DNA of 40,553 nucleotides. It comes from MWBF01 sp964614645 (GTDB taxonomy: Bacteria; Chloroflexota; Anaerolineae; CG2-30-64-16). The DNA is taken from positions 1 to 40,553 of the forward strand of contig CAZTMA010000032.1 in assembly GCA_964614645.1 (NCBI GenBank). Reading direction: 5' to 3'. The translations under genes were made by a program, and so were the position numbers. Below the pieces are notes generated by a model. That model made no database searches. It was given only the letters and a program-made list of their open reading frames with translations, and was not told the origin of the DNA. Every line of letters starts with the position of its first letter. The stretch's first letter is position 1. Positions 22,128 through 30,222 of the stretch are shown here, one piece after another.

Positions 22128-22877
22128 CTACGCCTTGCTCATTCCCCTCAACTGGTCGAGACAGCGCGCCACCACTTCCAACGGCGGGTATTTGTAGCTC
22201 TCCTGCTCGACGATGTACCACTCGGTCTGGCCCTCGCGCTCGCACAGGTCAAAAACCCGCTGCCACGGTACGTCACCCTCGCCGATCAGCGCGGTCGGAT
22301 CCGTAGCAGAGTGTTCCTTGAGATGCACGGTAGTGGCGCGGCCAGGATAGCGGGCGATGTAGGGGATCGGGTCGCCGCCGCCGTGAAGTGCATTGCCGAT
22401 GTCGAGCTGCATGATGACGTCATGCCGGGTGTTGCCGAAGAAGGTGTCCCAGGGCAGCTCGCCATCCATCGCCTGGAACTCGACCCAGTGGTTGTGATAG
22501 CCCGTGCGCATCCCATGCGGCTGCAGACGCTCAGCAGTCTCGTTGAACACCTGCGCAGTGTCGCGCCAGCCCGCGCGCGAGCTGCGCCGCGCTTCGGGCA
22601 GCCCCGGCACGATGAGGTATTCGTTGCCCAGGACCTGGTTGAACTCCACCGTGCGGAGCAGATCGTCGCCCAGCAGCGTGTCCAGCCCGATGTGCGTGCC
22701 GCAGCATTTCAGCCCAACGGCGTCCAGCAGGCCGCGCAGCTCCTGCGCACCGTAGCCGTAGTACCCCGCGAACTCAACGCCCGCGTAGCCCATCTGCGCC
22801 ACCGCTTCCAGCGTGTGGGGCAAGTCGCGAGCACAATCCTCGCGGATCGAATAAAGCTGCAGACCGATCGGAATCAT
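22128..22877 (-). CDS. Sugar phosphate isomerase/epimerase-like TIM-barrel protein
   Basis: The 249-aa protein belongs to the xylose-isomerase-like/AP-endonuclease-2 barrel superfamily. It has MIPIGLQLYSIREDCARDLP, YAGVEFAGYYGYGAQELRGL, the metal-site segment GYHNHWVEFQ, IMQLDIGNALHGGGDP and TVHLKEHSATDP. These match the group often called IolE/epimerase-like, with metal His, Glu and Asp residues present. The substrate is not identifiable. ATG 22877 has GAGGAGAGAGG just upstream; longer starts in the same frame lie in promoter DNA. A weak minus-strand TAAACT (22935-22930) may be its -10. Confidence 0.87.
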   Translation of the reverse strand: MIPIGLQLYSIREDCARDLPHTLEAVAQMGYAGVEFAGYYGYGAQELRGLLDAVGLKCCGTHIGLDTLLGDDLLRTVEFNQVLGNEYLIVPGLPEARRSSRAGWRDTAQVFNETAERLQPHGMRTGYHNHWVEFQAMDGELPWDTFFGNTRHDVIMQLDIGNALHGGGDPIPYIARYPGRATTVHLKEHSATDPTALIGEGDVPWQRVFDLCEREGQTEWYIVEQESYKYPPLEVVARCLDQLRGMSKA

Positions 22878-22963
22878 GGCCTCTCTCCTCATGCGGTAGG
22901 TGTCAGGCTTTTCAATATGTTGCACCAGCAGTTTATCACACAGCTTGAACATCTGTGCAAGTG

Positions 22964-22992
22964 TTGACAAAACAAAATCCATCGTATATGCT
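22964..22992 (+). promoter_or_regulatory. Consensus promoter of the dprA-topA gene run
   Basis: TTGACA (22964-22969), 17 bp, then TATGCT (22987-22992) gives a start near 22999 and a leader of about 39 nt. The start of the leader could fold (AACCGG 22996-23001 with CCGGTT 23009-23014), just before GGGAGGG and the GTG at 23038. Confidence 0.8.
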
Positions 22993-23037
22993 GGCAACCG
23001 GTTCCGGGCCGGTTATCCCGGTCAGGGAGGGTATTTC

Positions 23038-24147
23038 GTGGATCCTTTGGCCTATTGGATCGGTTTCAACCGGGTGCGTGGCATCGGGCCGGCGCGCTTC
23101 CGTGCGTTGGTAGATGCCTGTGGTTCTGTCGAAGCCGCCTGGACCGCACCTGAGAGCATCTTACGCGAAGCGGGTCTGGATCGTCGCTCCCTCGCCACGC
23201 TGCTGGCGGCGCGCAATAAGCTGGACCTGGCTGCGGAGTTAGCCCAAGTGCAGCGCGCGGGTGTACGTGTGCTCACCTGGGATGACCCGGAATATCCGCA
23301 GCGGCTGCTGAACATCTATGACCCGCCGTTCGTCCTGTATGTGCGCGGGGAACTCAGGCCTGACGACGATTGGGCCGTCGCGATTGTCGGCACGCGGGGC
23401 GCGTCGCTCTACGGGCTGGAGGCAGCGCGACGGCTGGCCGGCGACCTGGCGGCTGCAGGTGCCACCATCATCAGCGGGCTGGCGCGCGGCATCGATGCGC
23501 AGGCACACCGGGCGGCCCTAGACGCCGGTGGGCGTACACTAGCGGTACTGGGGTCTTCTGTAGACGTGATCTACCCCTCCGATAACCGCAAGCTGGCGCA
23601 GGATGTAATTGCACATGGCGCGTTACTTAGCGAGTATGCGCTGGGCACGCAGCCGGAAGCCAGCAACTTCCCGCCGCGTAATCGCATAGTCAGTGGCCTG
23701 AGCCGTGGCGTCATCGTCATCGAGGCCGGCGAGCAGAGCGGCGCATTGATCACGGCGCGCTTCGCGGCAGAGCAGGGCCGCGACGTCTTTGCGGTGCCGG
23801 GCAACATCTTCGCTCGCAACAGCCAGGGCACGAACCGGTTGATCCGCGATGGTGCGACGCCTATCACGTCCGCAAACGATGTGCTGGAGGCCCTCAATCT
23901 GAAGGCCGTGCCGCAGCAGGTCGCCACCCAGATGCTCTTTCCGACGGATGAAACCGAGGCGCGGTTGCTGGATACGCTTGGTGAGGAGCCGGTTCATGTC
24001 GACGAGGTGAGCCGCAGCACCGGCCTGCCAATTGCAACGGTTACCAGCACGCTGGCACTCATGGAATTGAAGGGTATGGTCCGTCAGGCCGGCGGCATGA
24101 CCTATATCCGGGCGCATGAGGCGGGACCGGTCTACCGGACCAACTGA
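23038..24147 (+). CDS. dprA: DNA-processing protein DprA (Smf)
   Basis: The 369-aa protein is DprA, which binds incoming single-stranded DNA and loads RecA during natural transformation. An N-terminal helix-hairpin-helix-like region (WIGFNRVRGIGPARFRALVD) precedes the Rossmann-like core: AIVGTRGASLYGLEAARRLA, IISGLARGIDAQAHRAAL, GGRTLAVLGSSVDVIYPSDN, SNFPPRNRIVSGLSRGVIVI and DVFAVPGN. A DprA-type winged helix follows (about 300-360, DEVSRSTGLPIATVTSTLAL). The start is GTG 23038, with GGGAGGG 6-7 nt upstream; the frame is open further 5' but that part is promoter. It heads a six-gene plus-strand run. Confidence 0.95.
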   Translation: MDPLAYWIGFNRVRGIGPARFRALVDACGSVEAAWTAPESILREAGLDRRSLATLLAARNKLDLAAELAQVQRAGVRVLTWDDPEYPQRLLNIYDPPFVLYVRGELRPDDDWAVAIVGTRGASLYGLEAARRLAGDLAAAGATIISGLARGIDAQAHRAALDAGGRTLAVLGSSVDVIYPSDNRKLAQDVIAHGALLSEYALGTQPEASNFPPRNRIVSGLSRGVIVIEAGEQSGALITARFAAEQGRDVFAVPGNIFARNSQGTNRLIRDGATPITSANDVLEALNLKAVPQQVATQMLFPTDETEARLLDTLGEEPVHVDEVSRSTGLPIATVTSTLALMELKGMVRQAGGMTYIRAHEAGPVYRTN

Positions 24148-24170
24148 GAAATGTGAACGCGGAGGAGAAA

Positions 24171-25241
24171 ATGCTGTATGCGGTGATCATGGCCGGCGGT
24201 TCGGGCACGCGCTTGTGGCCGCTCAGCCGCCAGAGCCAACCCAAGCAAGCGCTGAAGCTGTTGGGCGATCGCACGACCTTCCAGCATACCGTTGACCGGC
24301 TGGCGCCTCTGATCCCGCCGGAGCGCATCCTGGTGATCGCGAACGAGCAGATCAGTGAGTTGCTGCGCCCGCAGGCGCCGGACCTGCCGTCGGAGAATTT
24401 CATTGTAGAGCCCAGCGGCCGCGATTCCGGCCCGGCCGTTGGCCTGGCCGCCGTTCACGTCATGCAGCGCGACCCGGATGCCGTAATGGCGACCCTGGCC
24501 GCGGATCATTACATTGCAGATACCGAGCACTTTCGGGGCAGCCTGGCTGCTGCTGCCCAGGTGGCGGCGCAGGGCGCCATCGTGACGCTTGGCGTCCAGC
24601 CCACGTGGGCGGATCCGCGCTTCGGCTACATCGAGCTGGGGGACGCTCAGGAAATCGTGGATGGTTTCCGCGTCTATCAGGCCGCAGCCTTTGTCGAGAA
24701 GCCTGACCCGGACAAGGCCGTTCGCCTGCTCGAAGATGGCCGGCACGTCTGGAACAGCGGCATGTTTATCTGGCAGGCGGCGCGGCTGCTGCGCGAGTTT
24801 GCGATTCAGATGCCCGAATCCTACCGCGCCCTGGCTCGCATTGGAGAGAGCCTCGACACGGCAGATGCGAATCGCGTCCTCGCTGAAGAGTGGCCGAACG
24901 TGCGCCGCATCTCAATTGACTACGGCATCATGGAGCGTGCTCAGAACGTCTCGGCCATCCCGGTCAGCATGGGGTGGGTGGATATCGGGAGCTGGCAGGC
25001 TGTGGCCGATGCGCTGCCCGGCGGCGAGCAGGGCAACAGTGCGGTCGGAGAGCTCATCGCGCTCGATGCGCGGGGCTGTTACGTGCGAAGTGATGGCCGG
25101 CTCGTCGCCCTGATCGGCGTGGAGGATCTGATCGTGGTGGATACGCCTGATGCCCTCCTCATTTGCCCGCGCAATCGGGCGCAGGATGTGAAGACCGTCG
25201 TCGCCCGTCTCAGCGAGGCCGGTAAGACGCAATATCTATAG
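24171..25241 (+). CDS. manC: Mannose-1-phosphate guanylyltransferase
   Basis: The 356-aa protein makes GDP-mannose from mannose-1-phosphate and GTP, feeding polysaccharide and glycoprotein synthesis. Landmarks are the pyrophosphorylase signature MAGGSGTRLWPLSRQSQPKQ, NFIVEPSGRDSGPAVGLAA, the metal-site AADHYI, AFVEKPDPDKA, WNSGMFIWQA and GWVDIGSW. It lacks the extra C-terminal phosphomannose isomerase domain of bifunctional ManC/AlgA, so the reaction is the single step. GGAGGA lies about 5 nt before ATG 24171. GTG 24153 is an upstream alternative. The neighbours are DNA enzymes, so the operon is functionally mixed. Confidence 0.93.
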   Translation: MLYAVIMAGGSGTRLWPLSRQSQPKQALKLLGDRTTFQHTVDRLAPLIPPERILVIANEQISELLRPQAPDLPSENFIVEPSGRDSGPAVGLAAVHVMQRDPDAVMATLAADHYIADTEHFRGSLAAAAQVAAQGAIVTLGVQPTWADPRFGYIELGDAQEIVDGFRVYQAAAFVEKPDPDKAVRLLEDGRHVWNSGMFIWQAARLLREFAIQMPESYRALARIGESLDTADANRVLAEEWPNVRRISIDYGIMERAQNVSAIPVSMGWVDIGSWQAVADALPGGEQGNSAVGELIALDARGCYVRSDGRLVALIGVEDLIVVDTPDALLICPRNRAQDVKTVVARLSEAGKTQYL

Positions 25242-25258
25242 ATTGTGTTGTCATAAGC

Positions 25259-28138
25259 ATGAGTGAAAGTACGTTGGGCGCATACTGCGTCCGTTGCAAG
25301 GCGACCCGTCCGATGCAGGACGCACAGCCCGTTTACCTCGCCAACGGCAGGGCCGCCACGCGCGGCACCTGCCCGGAGTGCGGGACTGCCTTGACGCGCA
25401 TTGGGAACACGCCCGCGCATGAAGGGCTGCCGAAGCCGGAGCCCGTCGCACGTCCTGCGGCCGGTGAGAAGGCGCGTGTCAAATCGAGCCGGGCGAGGAG
25501 CCCGGAGCGTTCTGCTGCAGCCAGCGGAACTGACCCGGTGGCTGATGCAGCATCCGGGGAGCAGGTCTCCGCGCCCTTGACACAGCCGGCTGAAGCGTAC
25601 TGTGTGCGCTGCAAGACAATGCGCCCGCTCGCAGAGGGACGGGCAGTCTTCATGGCGAACGGCCGGCCCGCGGCGCAGGGCGTCTGCCCCGAATGTGGTG
25701 CGCGGCTGTTTCGCATCGGCGCCACTGCCGACCATGCGAATCTGCCCAAGCCGGCGCCGCAGCCTGCGACTCCCAAGCGCAAAGCAGCGAGCCCCCGCAG
25801 CAAAGCCGCGAATGCAAAGGCTAAGCCCGCATCTGGAGCAAACAGCAAGGAAGCGGCGCGGCCAGCGGGGCGCTACGCAGCGCGCGCCGTACGACCGGGT
25901 ACGAAGCTGGTCATCGTCGAGTCGCCTGCGAAGGCGCGGACTGTGGGGCGCTTCCTCGGTTCGGGCTATGAAGTGCGCGCGTCGGTCGGACATGTGCGCG
26001 ATCTGCTGCGCTCGCAGCTCTCAGTGGACCTGGAGAACGACTTCGCACCCAAGTATCGCGTGCCCGACGACAAGAAGCAGATTGTCAAGGACTTGAAGAG
26101 CGCGGCGGCCGTGGCCGGGCAGGTTTATCTCGCGACCGACCCGGACCGCGAGGGTGAGGCTATCGCCTGGCACGTTTCGCAGGCGGCAGAGATTCCGCCG
26201 GAGCGCACGCAGCGGGTCGTCTTTCATGAGATAACGCGTCACGCGGTGGAGGATGCCTTCCGCCACGCACGAGATATCGACATGCGCCTGGTCGATGCGC
26301 AGCAGGCGCGACGCATCCTGGACCGGCTGGTCGGTTACCAGATCAGCCCTCTGCTGTGGGATCGGGTCAGGAGCCGGCTCTCCGCTGGCCGCGTGCAGTC
26401 TGTCGCGCTGCGGCTGATTGTCGAGCGCGAGCGGGAGATTGCCGCGTTCGTCCCGGTCGAATACTGGTCCCTGGACGCGGAGCTGGCACAACAGGTCACG
26501 CGCGGCAAGACGCCGCGCCCGAGTTTCATCGCGCGGCTGATTCGCATCCGCGGGCAGGAAGCCGACCTCAAGAATCGCGAGGACACGTTGGCGATTGTCG
26601 CGGAGCTGGAAGGCGCAGCGTACAGCGTTGCCAGCGTCAAGCTGGGCGAACGCAAGCGCCGGCCCTATCCGCCGTTCACGACGAGCACGCTGCAGCAGGA
26701 CGCGGCCGCGAAGCTGGGCATGGCTGCTGCCCGCACGATGCGCATCGCGCAGGATCTCTACGAGGGTATTGACATCGGTGAGGGCGGCGGGCCGGTTGGC
26801 CTGATCACCTACATGCGTACCGACAGCGTGAACGTGGCGCAGGAAGCCCAAGCCGAAGCGCGCGCTCTCATCGCGGAGCAATTCGGCCCTGAGTACGTGC
26901 CGCCGGAGCCGAATGTCTACAAGGCGCGTGCGAAGAATGCCCAGGAGGCACATGAGGCGATCCGCCCAACCTCGGTTGGACGAGCGCCCGCAGACCTGCG
27001 CGACAGGTTGAGCCCGGAGCAGTATCGTCTGTACGACCTCATCTGGCGGCGCTTCATGGCGAGCCAGATGGCCGCGGCACTCTACGATACGGTCACGCTG
27101 GATGTGGAAGCGGGCAAGCCAACCGAGAAGCCACGGCCCTACCTGTTCCGCGCCACCGGCTCGACCGTGCGGTTCCCCGGCTGGCTGGCCGTGTACAGCG
27201 GCGGCGCATCCGGCCCGGCTGAAGCCGGTGCAGCAGCGGACAATGGCAAGGCTGCGTCGGGCGGTCCGGCGGGCGACAACGGGCGGGATTCCCAGTCCGA
27301 GAACGACGCGGGTGAAGGCGGATCGCCGCAGCCCACATCCGGCGCGATCCCGCGCACCATCGCGCAGGGCGAGGACCTTGACCTGCTCCAGCTGTTGCCC
27401 GAACAGCACTTCACCCAGCCGCCGCCCCGGTACACCGAAGCCTCGCTGGTCAAGGCGCTGGAGGAGTACGGCATCGGCCGGCCCAGCACTTACGCGGCCA
27501 TCATCTCTACCATCTTGGAGCGCGGCTACGTCGAGCGGTCGGAGCGCAAGCTCGTTCCCACGGAACTGGGGTTTACCGTCAACGACCTGCTGATCAAGCA
27601 CTTCGACCGGGTGTTCAATGTCGGGTTCACCGCCGAGATGGAGGAACACCTCGACGGCATTTCGCGCGGTGAGGAGTCGATAACGCCGGTCCTGCGCGAC
27701 TTCTATGCTTTCTTCAGTCCCCAGTTGCGGGATGCCGAAAGCAACATGGAGAAGGTCACGCTGGAGCCGGAAAAGATCGGTGAGCCGTGTCCGGAATGTG
27801 GCGGCGAGCTGCTGCTGAAGCAGGGGCGGTTCGGTAAGTTCATCGGGTGCAGCAACTACCCGACGTGCCGCTATACGCAACCCCTGGTTGCGAAGCTCGG
27901 CGTGGCATGCCCGAAGGATGGCGGCGAGCTGGTGCAGCGGCGCACGCGCGGCGGCCGCGTGTTCTACGGTTGCAGTAACTACCCGAAATGCGATTTCAGT
28001 TCGTGGAAGCGGCCGCTGCCGGAGAAGTGCCCCCACTGCGGCGGGCTGCTCGTCCAAGCGGCAAAGAACACGGCCGAATGCACCGTCTGTGGCAAGCGGT
28101 CACCCATCATCGAGGCTGCGCCGGAGAAGCAGCAGTAA
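25259..28138 (+). CDS. topA: DNA topoisomerase I with two N-terminal Cys4 (DUF5679-type) modules
   Basis: This 959-aa type IA topoisomerase relaxes negative supercoils. Before the catalytic part there are two related Cys4 modules (about residues 8-49 and 113-154): each has YCVRCK, an ANGRxA stretch and CPECG. A Lys/Ala-rich linker runs to about residue 210. The Toprim domain follows, with KLVIVESPAKA (Glu221) and ATDPDREGEAIAWH; the active Tyr is Tyr518 in GLITYMRTDSVNV. Three C-terminal zinc-ribbon segments begin CPECGGELL, CPKDGGELV and CPHCGGLLV. The second has a single Cys in its first half. An acidic, low-complexity insert lies near residues 650-695. There is no clear Shine-Dalgarno before ATG 25259. 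Confidence 0.96.
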   Translation: MSESTLGAYCVRCKATRPMQDAQPVYLANGRAATRGTCPECGTALTRIGNTPAHEGLPKPEPVARPAAGEKARVKSSRARSPERSAAASGTDPVADAASGEQVSAPLTQPAEAYCVRCKTMRPLAEGRAVFMANGRPAAQGVCPECGARLFRIGATADHANLPKPAPQPATPKRKAASPRSKAANAKAKPASGANSKEAARPAGRYAARAVRPGTKLVIVESPAKARTVGRFLGSGYEVRASVGHVRDLLRSQLSVDLENDFAPKYRVPDDKKQIVKDLKSAAAVAGQVYLATDPDREGEAIAWHVSQAAEIPPERTQRVVFHEITRHAVEDAFRHARDIDMRLVDAQQARRILDRLVGYQISPLLWDRVRSRLSAGRVQSVALRLIVEREREIAAFVPVEYWSLDAELAQQVTRGKTPRPSFIARLIRIRGQEADLKNREDTLAIVAELEGAAYSVASVKLGERKRRPYPPFTTSTLQQDAAAKLGMAAARTMRIAQDLYEGIDIGEGGGPVGLITYMRTDSVNVAQEAQAEARALIAEQFGPEYVPPEPNVYKARAKNAQEAHEAIRPTSVGRAPADLRDRLSPEQYRLYDLIWRRFMASQMAAALYDTVTLDVEAGKPTEKPRPYLFRATGSTVRFPGWLAVYSGGASGPAEAGAAADNGKAASGGPAGDNGRDSQSENDAGEGGSPQPTSGAIPRTIAQGEDLDLLQLLPEQHFTQPPPRYTEASLVKALEEYGIGRPSTYAAIISTILERGYVERSERKLVPTELGFTVNDLLIKHFDRVFNVGFTAEMEEHLDGISRGEESITPVLRDFYAFFSPQLRDAESNMEKVTLEPEKIGEPCPECGGELLLKQGRFGKFIGCSNYPTCRYTQPLVAKLGVACPKDGGELVQRRTRGGRVFYGCSNYPKCDFSSWKRPLPEKCPHCGGLLVQAAKNTAECTVCGKRSPIIEAAPEKQQ

Positions 28139-28150
28139 CCGGCGGATTCA

Positions 28151-29095
28151 ATGCAGGATGCGCTGGATGGCTACATCAAGCACCTGACGGCGGTGCAGAA
28201 TGCCTCGCCGCATACTGTCGCGAACTATCGCCGGGAAATCGGGCAGTTCATAGCCTTTGCCCAGGCGGAGGGTGTCACGGCATGGGAGCAGGTGACACCT
28301 GCGCTGCTCCGGAGGTGGCTGGCAGCGCTCCATGCGCAGGGGTACGTCAAGGCCAGCGTGGTGCGCCGTGTCTCGGAACTGCGCTCTTTCTACCGCCACT
28401 TGCAGCGCCAGGAATTGGTGCGGGTCAACCCGGTCGAGTCCATCTCGGCGCCCCGGCTGCCCCAGCGCCTCCCGCGACCACTGGCTCGCGAGGAGATTCT
28501 CGCGCTGCTGGCCGCGCCGGACGCGGCCAGCCCGCAAGGTCAGCGGGATCAGGCCATGCTTGAACTTCTGTATGCGGCTGGCTTGCGGGTGAGCGAACTC
28601 CTTGGGCTGGACATCAACGATGTCGACCTGGGGCAGGCGCAGGTGCGCGTTACGGGCAAGGGCGCGAAGGAGCGTATTGCGCTGATGGGCCAGCCGGCTG
28701 TGGCGGCGTTACGGACCTATCTTGAGGAAGGCAGGCCGCTGTTGTTGGCGCAGGCGGCGCAGTACGGTGGCCGTGCGGGTAAGGATGGAAAGTGGATCAG
28801 CCTGCGGCCTTCGGCCTTGTTTCTCAACCGTTTCGGCCAGCGTCTGTCGATCAGCATGTTCACGCGTACGTTAGGCGCATATGCTAAGGCTGCGGGCATT
28901 GCACACCGGGTCACGCCGCACATGTTGCGCCACAGCTTTGCGACCCACCTGCTCGATGGCGGCGCGGATCTGCGCTCCGTCCAAGTGTTGTTGGGCCATG
29001 AGCAGGCCAGCACGACTCAGATTTACACCCAGGTCAGCCAGTCGCAACTGCGCGACTCGGTCCTCCATGCGCACCCGCGCGCCAGGAAGGGATAG
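28151..29095 (+). CDS. Tyrosine recombinase XerC/XerD
   Basis: The 314-aa site-specific recombinase is expected to resolve chromosome dimers at dif together with a partner or alone. The N-terminal SAM-like domain (1-105) includes ASPHTVANYRREIGQFIAFA. The catalytic residues are all present: Arg146 (AGLRVSEL), Lys170 (TGKGAKER), His257 and Arg260 (HMLRHSFATH), His283 (LLGHEQ) and the nucleophile Tyr292 (TTQIYTQV). XerC and XerD cannot be told apart by eye. It follows topA by 12 bp. A mobile-element integrase is unlikely given the housekeeping neighbours and typical Xer length. Confidence 0.94.
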   Translation: MQDALDGYIKHLTAVQNASPHTVANYRREIGQFIAFAQAEGVTAWEQVTPALLRRWLAALHAQGYVKASVVRRVSELRSFYRHLQRQELVRVNPVESISAPRLPQRLPRPLAREEILALLAAPDAASPQGQRDQAMLELLYAAGLRVSELLGLDINDVDLGQAQVRVTGKGAKERIALMGQPAVAALRTYLEEGRPLLLAQAAQYGGRAGKDGKWISLRPSALFLNRFGQRLSISMFTRTLGAYAKAAGIAHRVTPHMLRHSFATHLLDGGADLRSVQVLLGHEQASTTQIYTQVSQSQLRDSVLHAHPRARKG

Positions 29096-29102
29096 GGAAG
29101 GA

Positions 29103-30209
29103 ATGGAAGATTCCGCCATGCTCAATCGTTTGACGGGAGTGCGTGCCGCTCTCGCCGCAACCGGGGCTGATGCTCTGTTGGTCAGCCAACCGGAGAACCG
29201 CGCATACCTGAGCGGGTTCACCGGTTCGGCGGGCTGGCTGCTGATTGCGGCGGCTGCTGGTGCAGGTGAGGTGCCCGCCCCCCTGCTCGCCACCGACTTC
29301 CGTTATTGGGAACAGGTGCGCCTGCAAAGCCCCGGCTACGAACTAGTGAAGGTCACGGCGACGCTGGCAGCTGCATTGCCGGAGATGCTGGCGGCAGCAG
29401 GGGTGCGCCGGTTGGCGTTTGAGGCCGATCACCTGACGTATGCCGACTATCAGTCCCTCACGGCCGCGGTTCCTGACATCGAATGGGTGCCGACGAAGGG
29501 GCTGGTTATGGAACTGCGCAGCCGCAAGGATGCGGCAGAGCTGGCCGCCATCCGTCGCGCCGTTGCGCTGGGCGATGAGGCGCTGGCTGCAGCACTGACC
29601 CGAGCGCGGCCGGGCATGACCGAACGCGACCTGGCCTGGAGCATCGAAAGCTACATGCGCACACATGGTGCAGAAGCCCCGGCATTTGATATAATAGTGG
29701 CGTGCGGTCCGAACGGCGCGCGGCCACATGCGCATGCCGGTGATGACTTGCTGGTGGCAGGCGAGCCGATCGTAATTGACATGGGCGCGAAGGTAGATGG
29801 GTATTGTTCGGACCTGACCCGCACCGTCTGTTTCGGCCAGCCGAATGACCCGGAAAAGTTCTGGTCGGTGTACAATACTGTGCTGGAGGCGCAGCTTGCC
29901 GCGGAGGCGCTGCTGAGGCCCGGCGTCTCAGGGCCGGACGGTGATGCGGCTGCCCGCGATGTGATAGCCGCCGCCGGATATGGCGAATACTTTGGCCATA
30001 GCCTCGGTCATGGCGTTGGCCTGTTCATCCATGAGTTGCCGCGTTTGAGCCGGATGTCTACGGATGTCTTGGTTCCCGGCCATATAGTCACGGTTGAGCC
30101 CGGCATCTATCTGCCCGACTGGGGCGGTGTGCGCATCGAAGATATGGTCTTGATCACGGAAAACGGCGTGGAAGTGCTGAGCCGTGCGTCGAAGGAACCG
30201 ATCATCTAA
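29103..30209 (+). CDS. Xaa-Pro peptidase (M24B, PepQ/PepP type)
   Basis: The 368-aa metallopeptidase should cleave Xaa-Pro dipeptides or N-terminal Xaa-Pro bonds in the cytoplasm. Residues 1-130 form the creatinase-like N-domain (SQPENRAYLSGFTGSAGWLL). The pita-bread catalytic domain has the five metal ligands in order: IDMGAKVDGYCSDLTRT (two Asp), GHSLGHGVGL (His), TVEPGIYLP (Glu) and VRIEDMVLI (Glu). ATG 29103 overlaps its own GGGAAGGA; ATG 29118 (MLNRL...) with GGAAG 7 nt upstream is an equally good start. It lies 7 bp after the Xer gene. Confidence 0.94.
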   Translation: MEDSAMLNRLTGVRAALAATGADALLVSQPENRAYLSGFTGSAGWLLIAAAAGAGEVPAPLLATDFRYWEQVRLQSPGYELVKVTATLAAALPEMLAAAGVRRLAFEADHLTYADYQSLTAAVPDIEWVPTKGLVMELRSRKDAAELAAIRRAVALGDEALAAALTRARPGMTERDLAWSIESYMRTHGAEAPAFDIIVACGPNGARPHAHAGDDLLVAGEPIVIDMGAKVDGYCSDLTRTVCFGQPNDPEKFWSVYNTVLEAQLAAEALLRPGVSGPDGDAAARDVIAAAGYGEYFGHSLGHGVGLFIHELPRLSRMSTDVLVPGHIVTVEPGIYLPDWGGVRIEDMVLITENGVEVLSRASKEPII

Positions 30210-30222
30210 GGAGGCAACAACG

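Noticed and set aside
26021..28057. A 678-codon open frame opposite topA
   Set aside because: Antisense shadow of a certain gene, with no motifs and no ribosome-binding sequence.
28151..29095. Xer recombinase as integrase of a mobile element
   Set aside because: Typical Xer length and motifs, housekeeping neighbours, no att repeats or tRNA target nearby.
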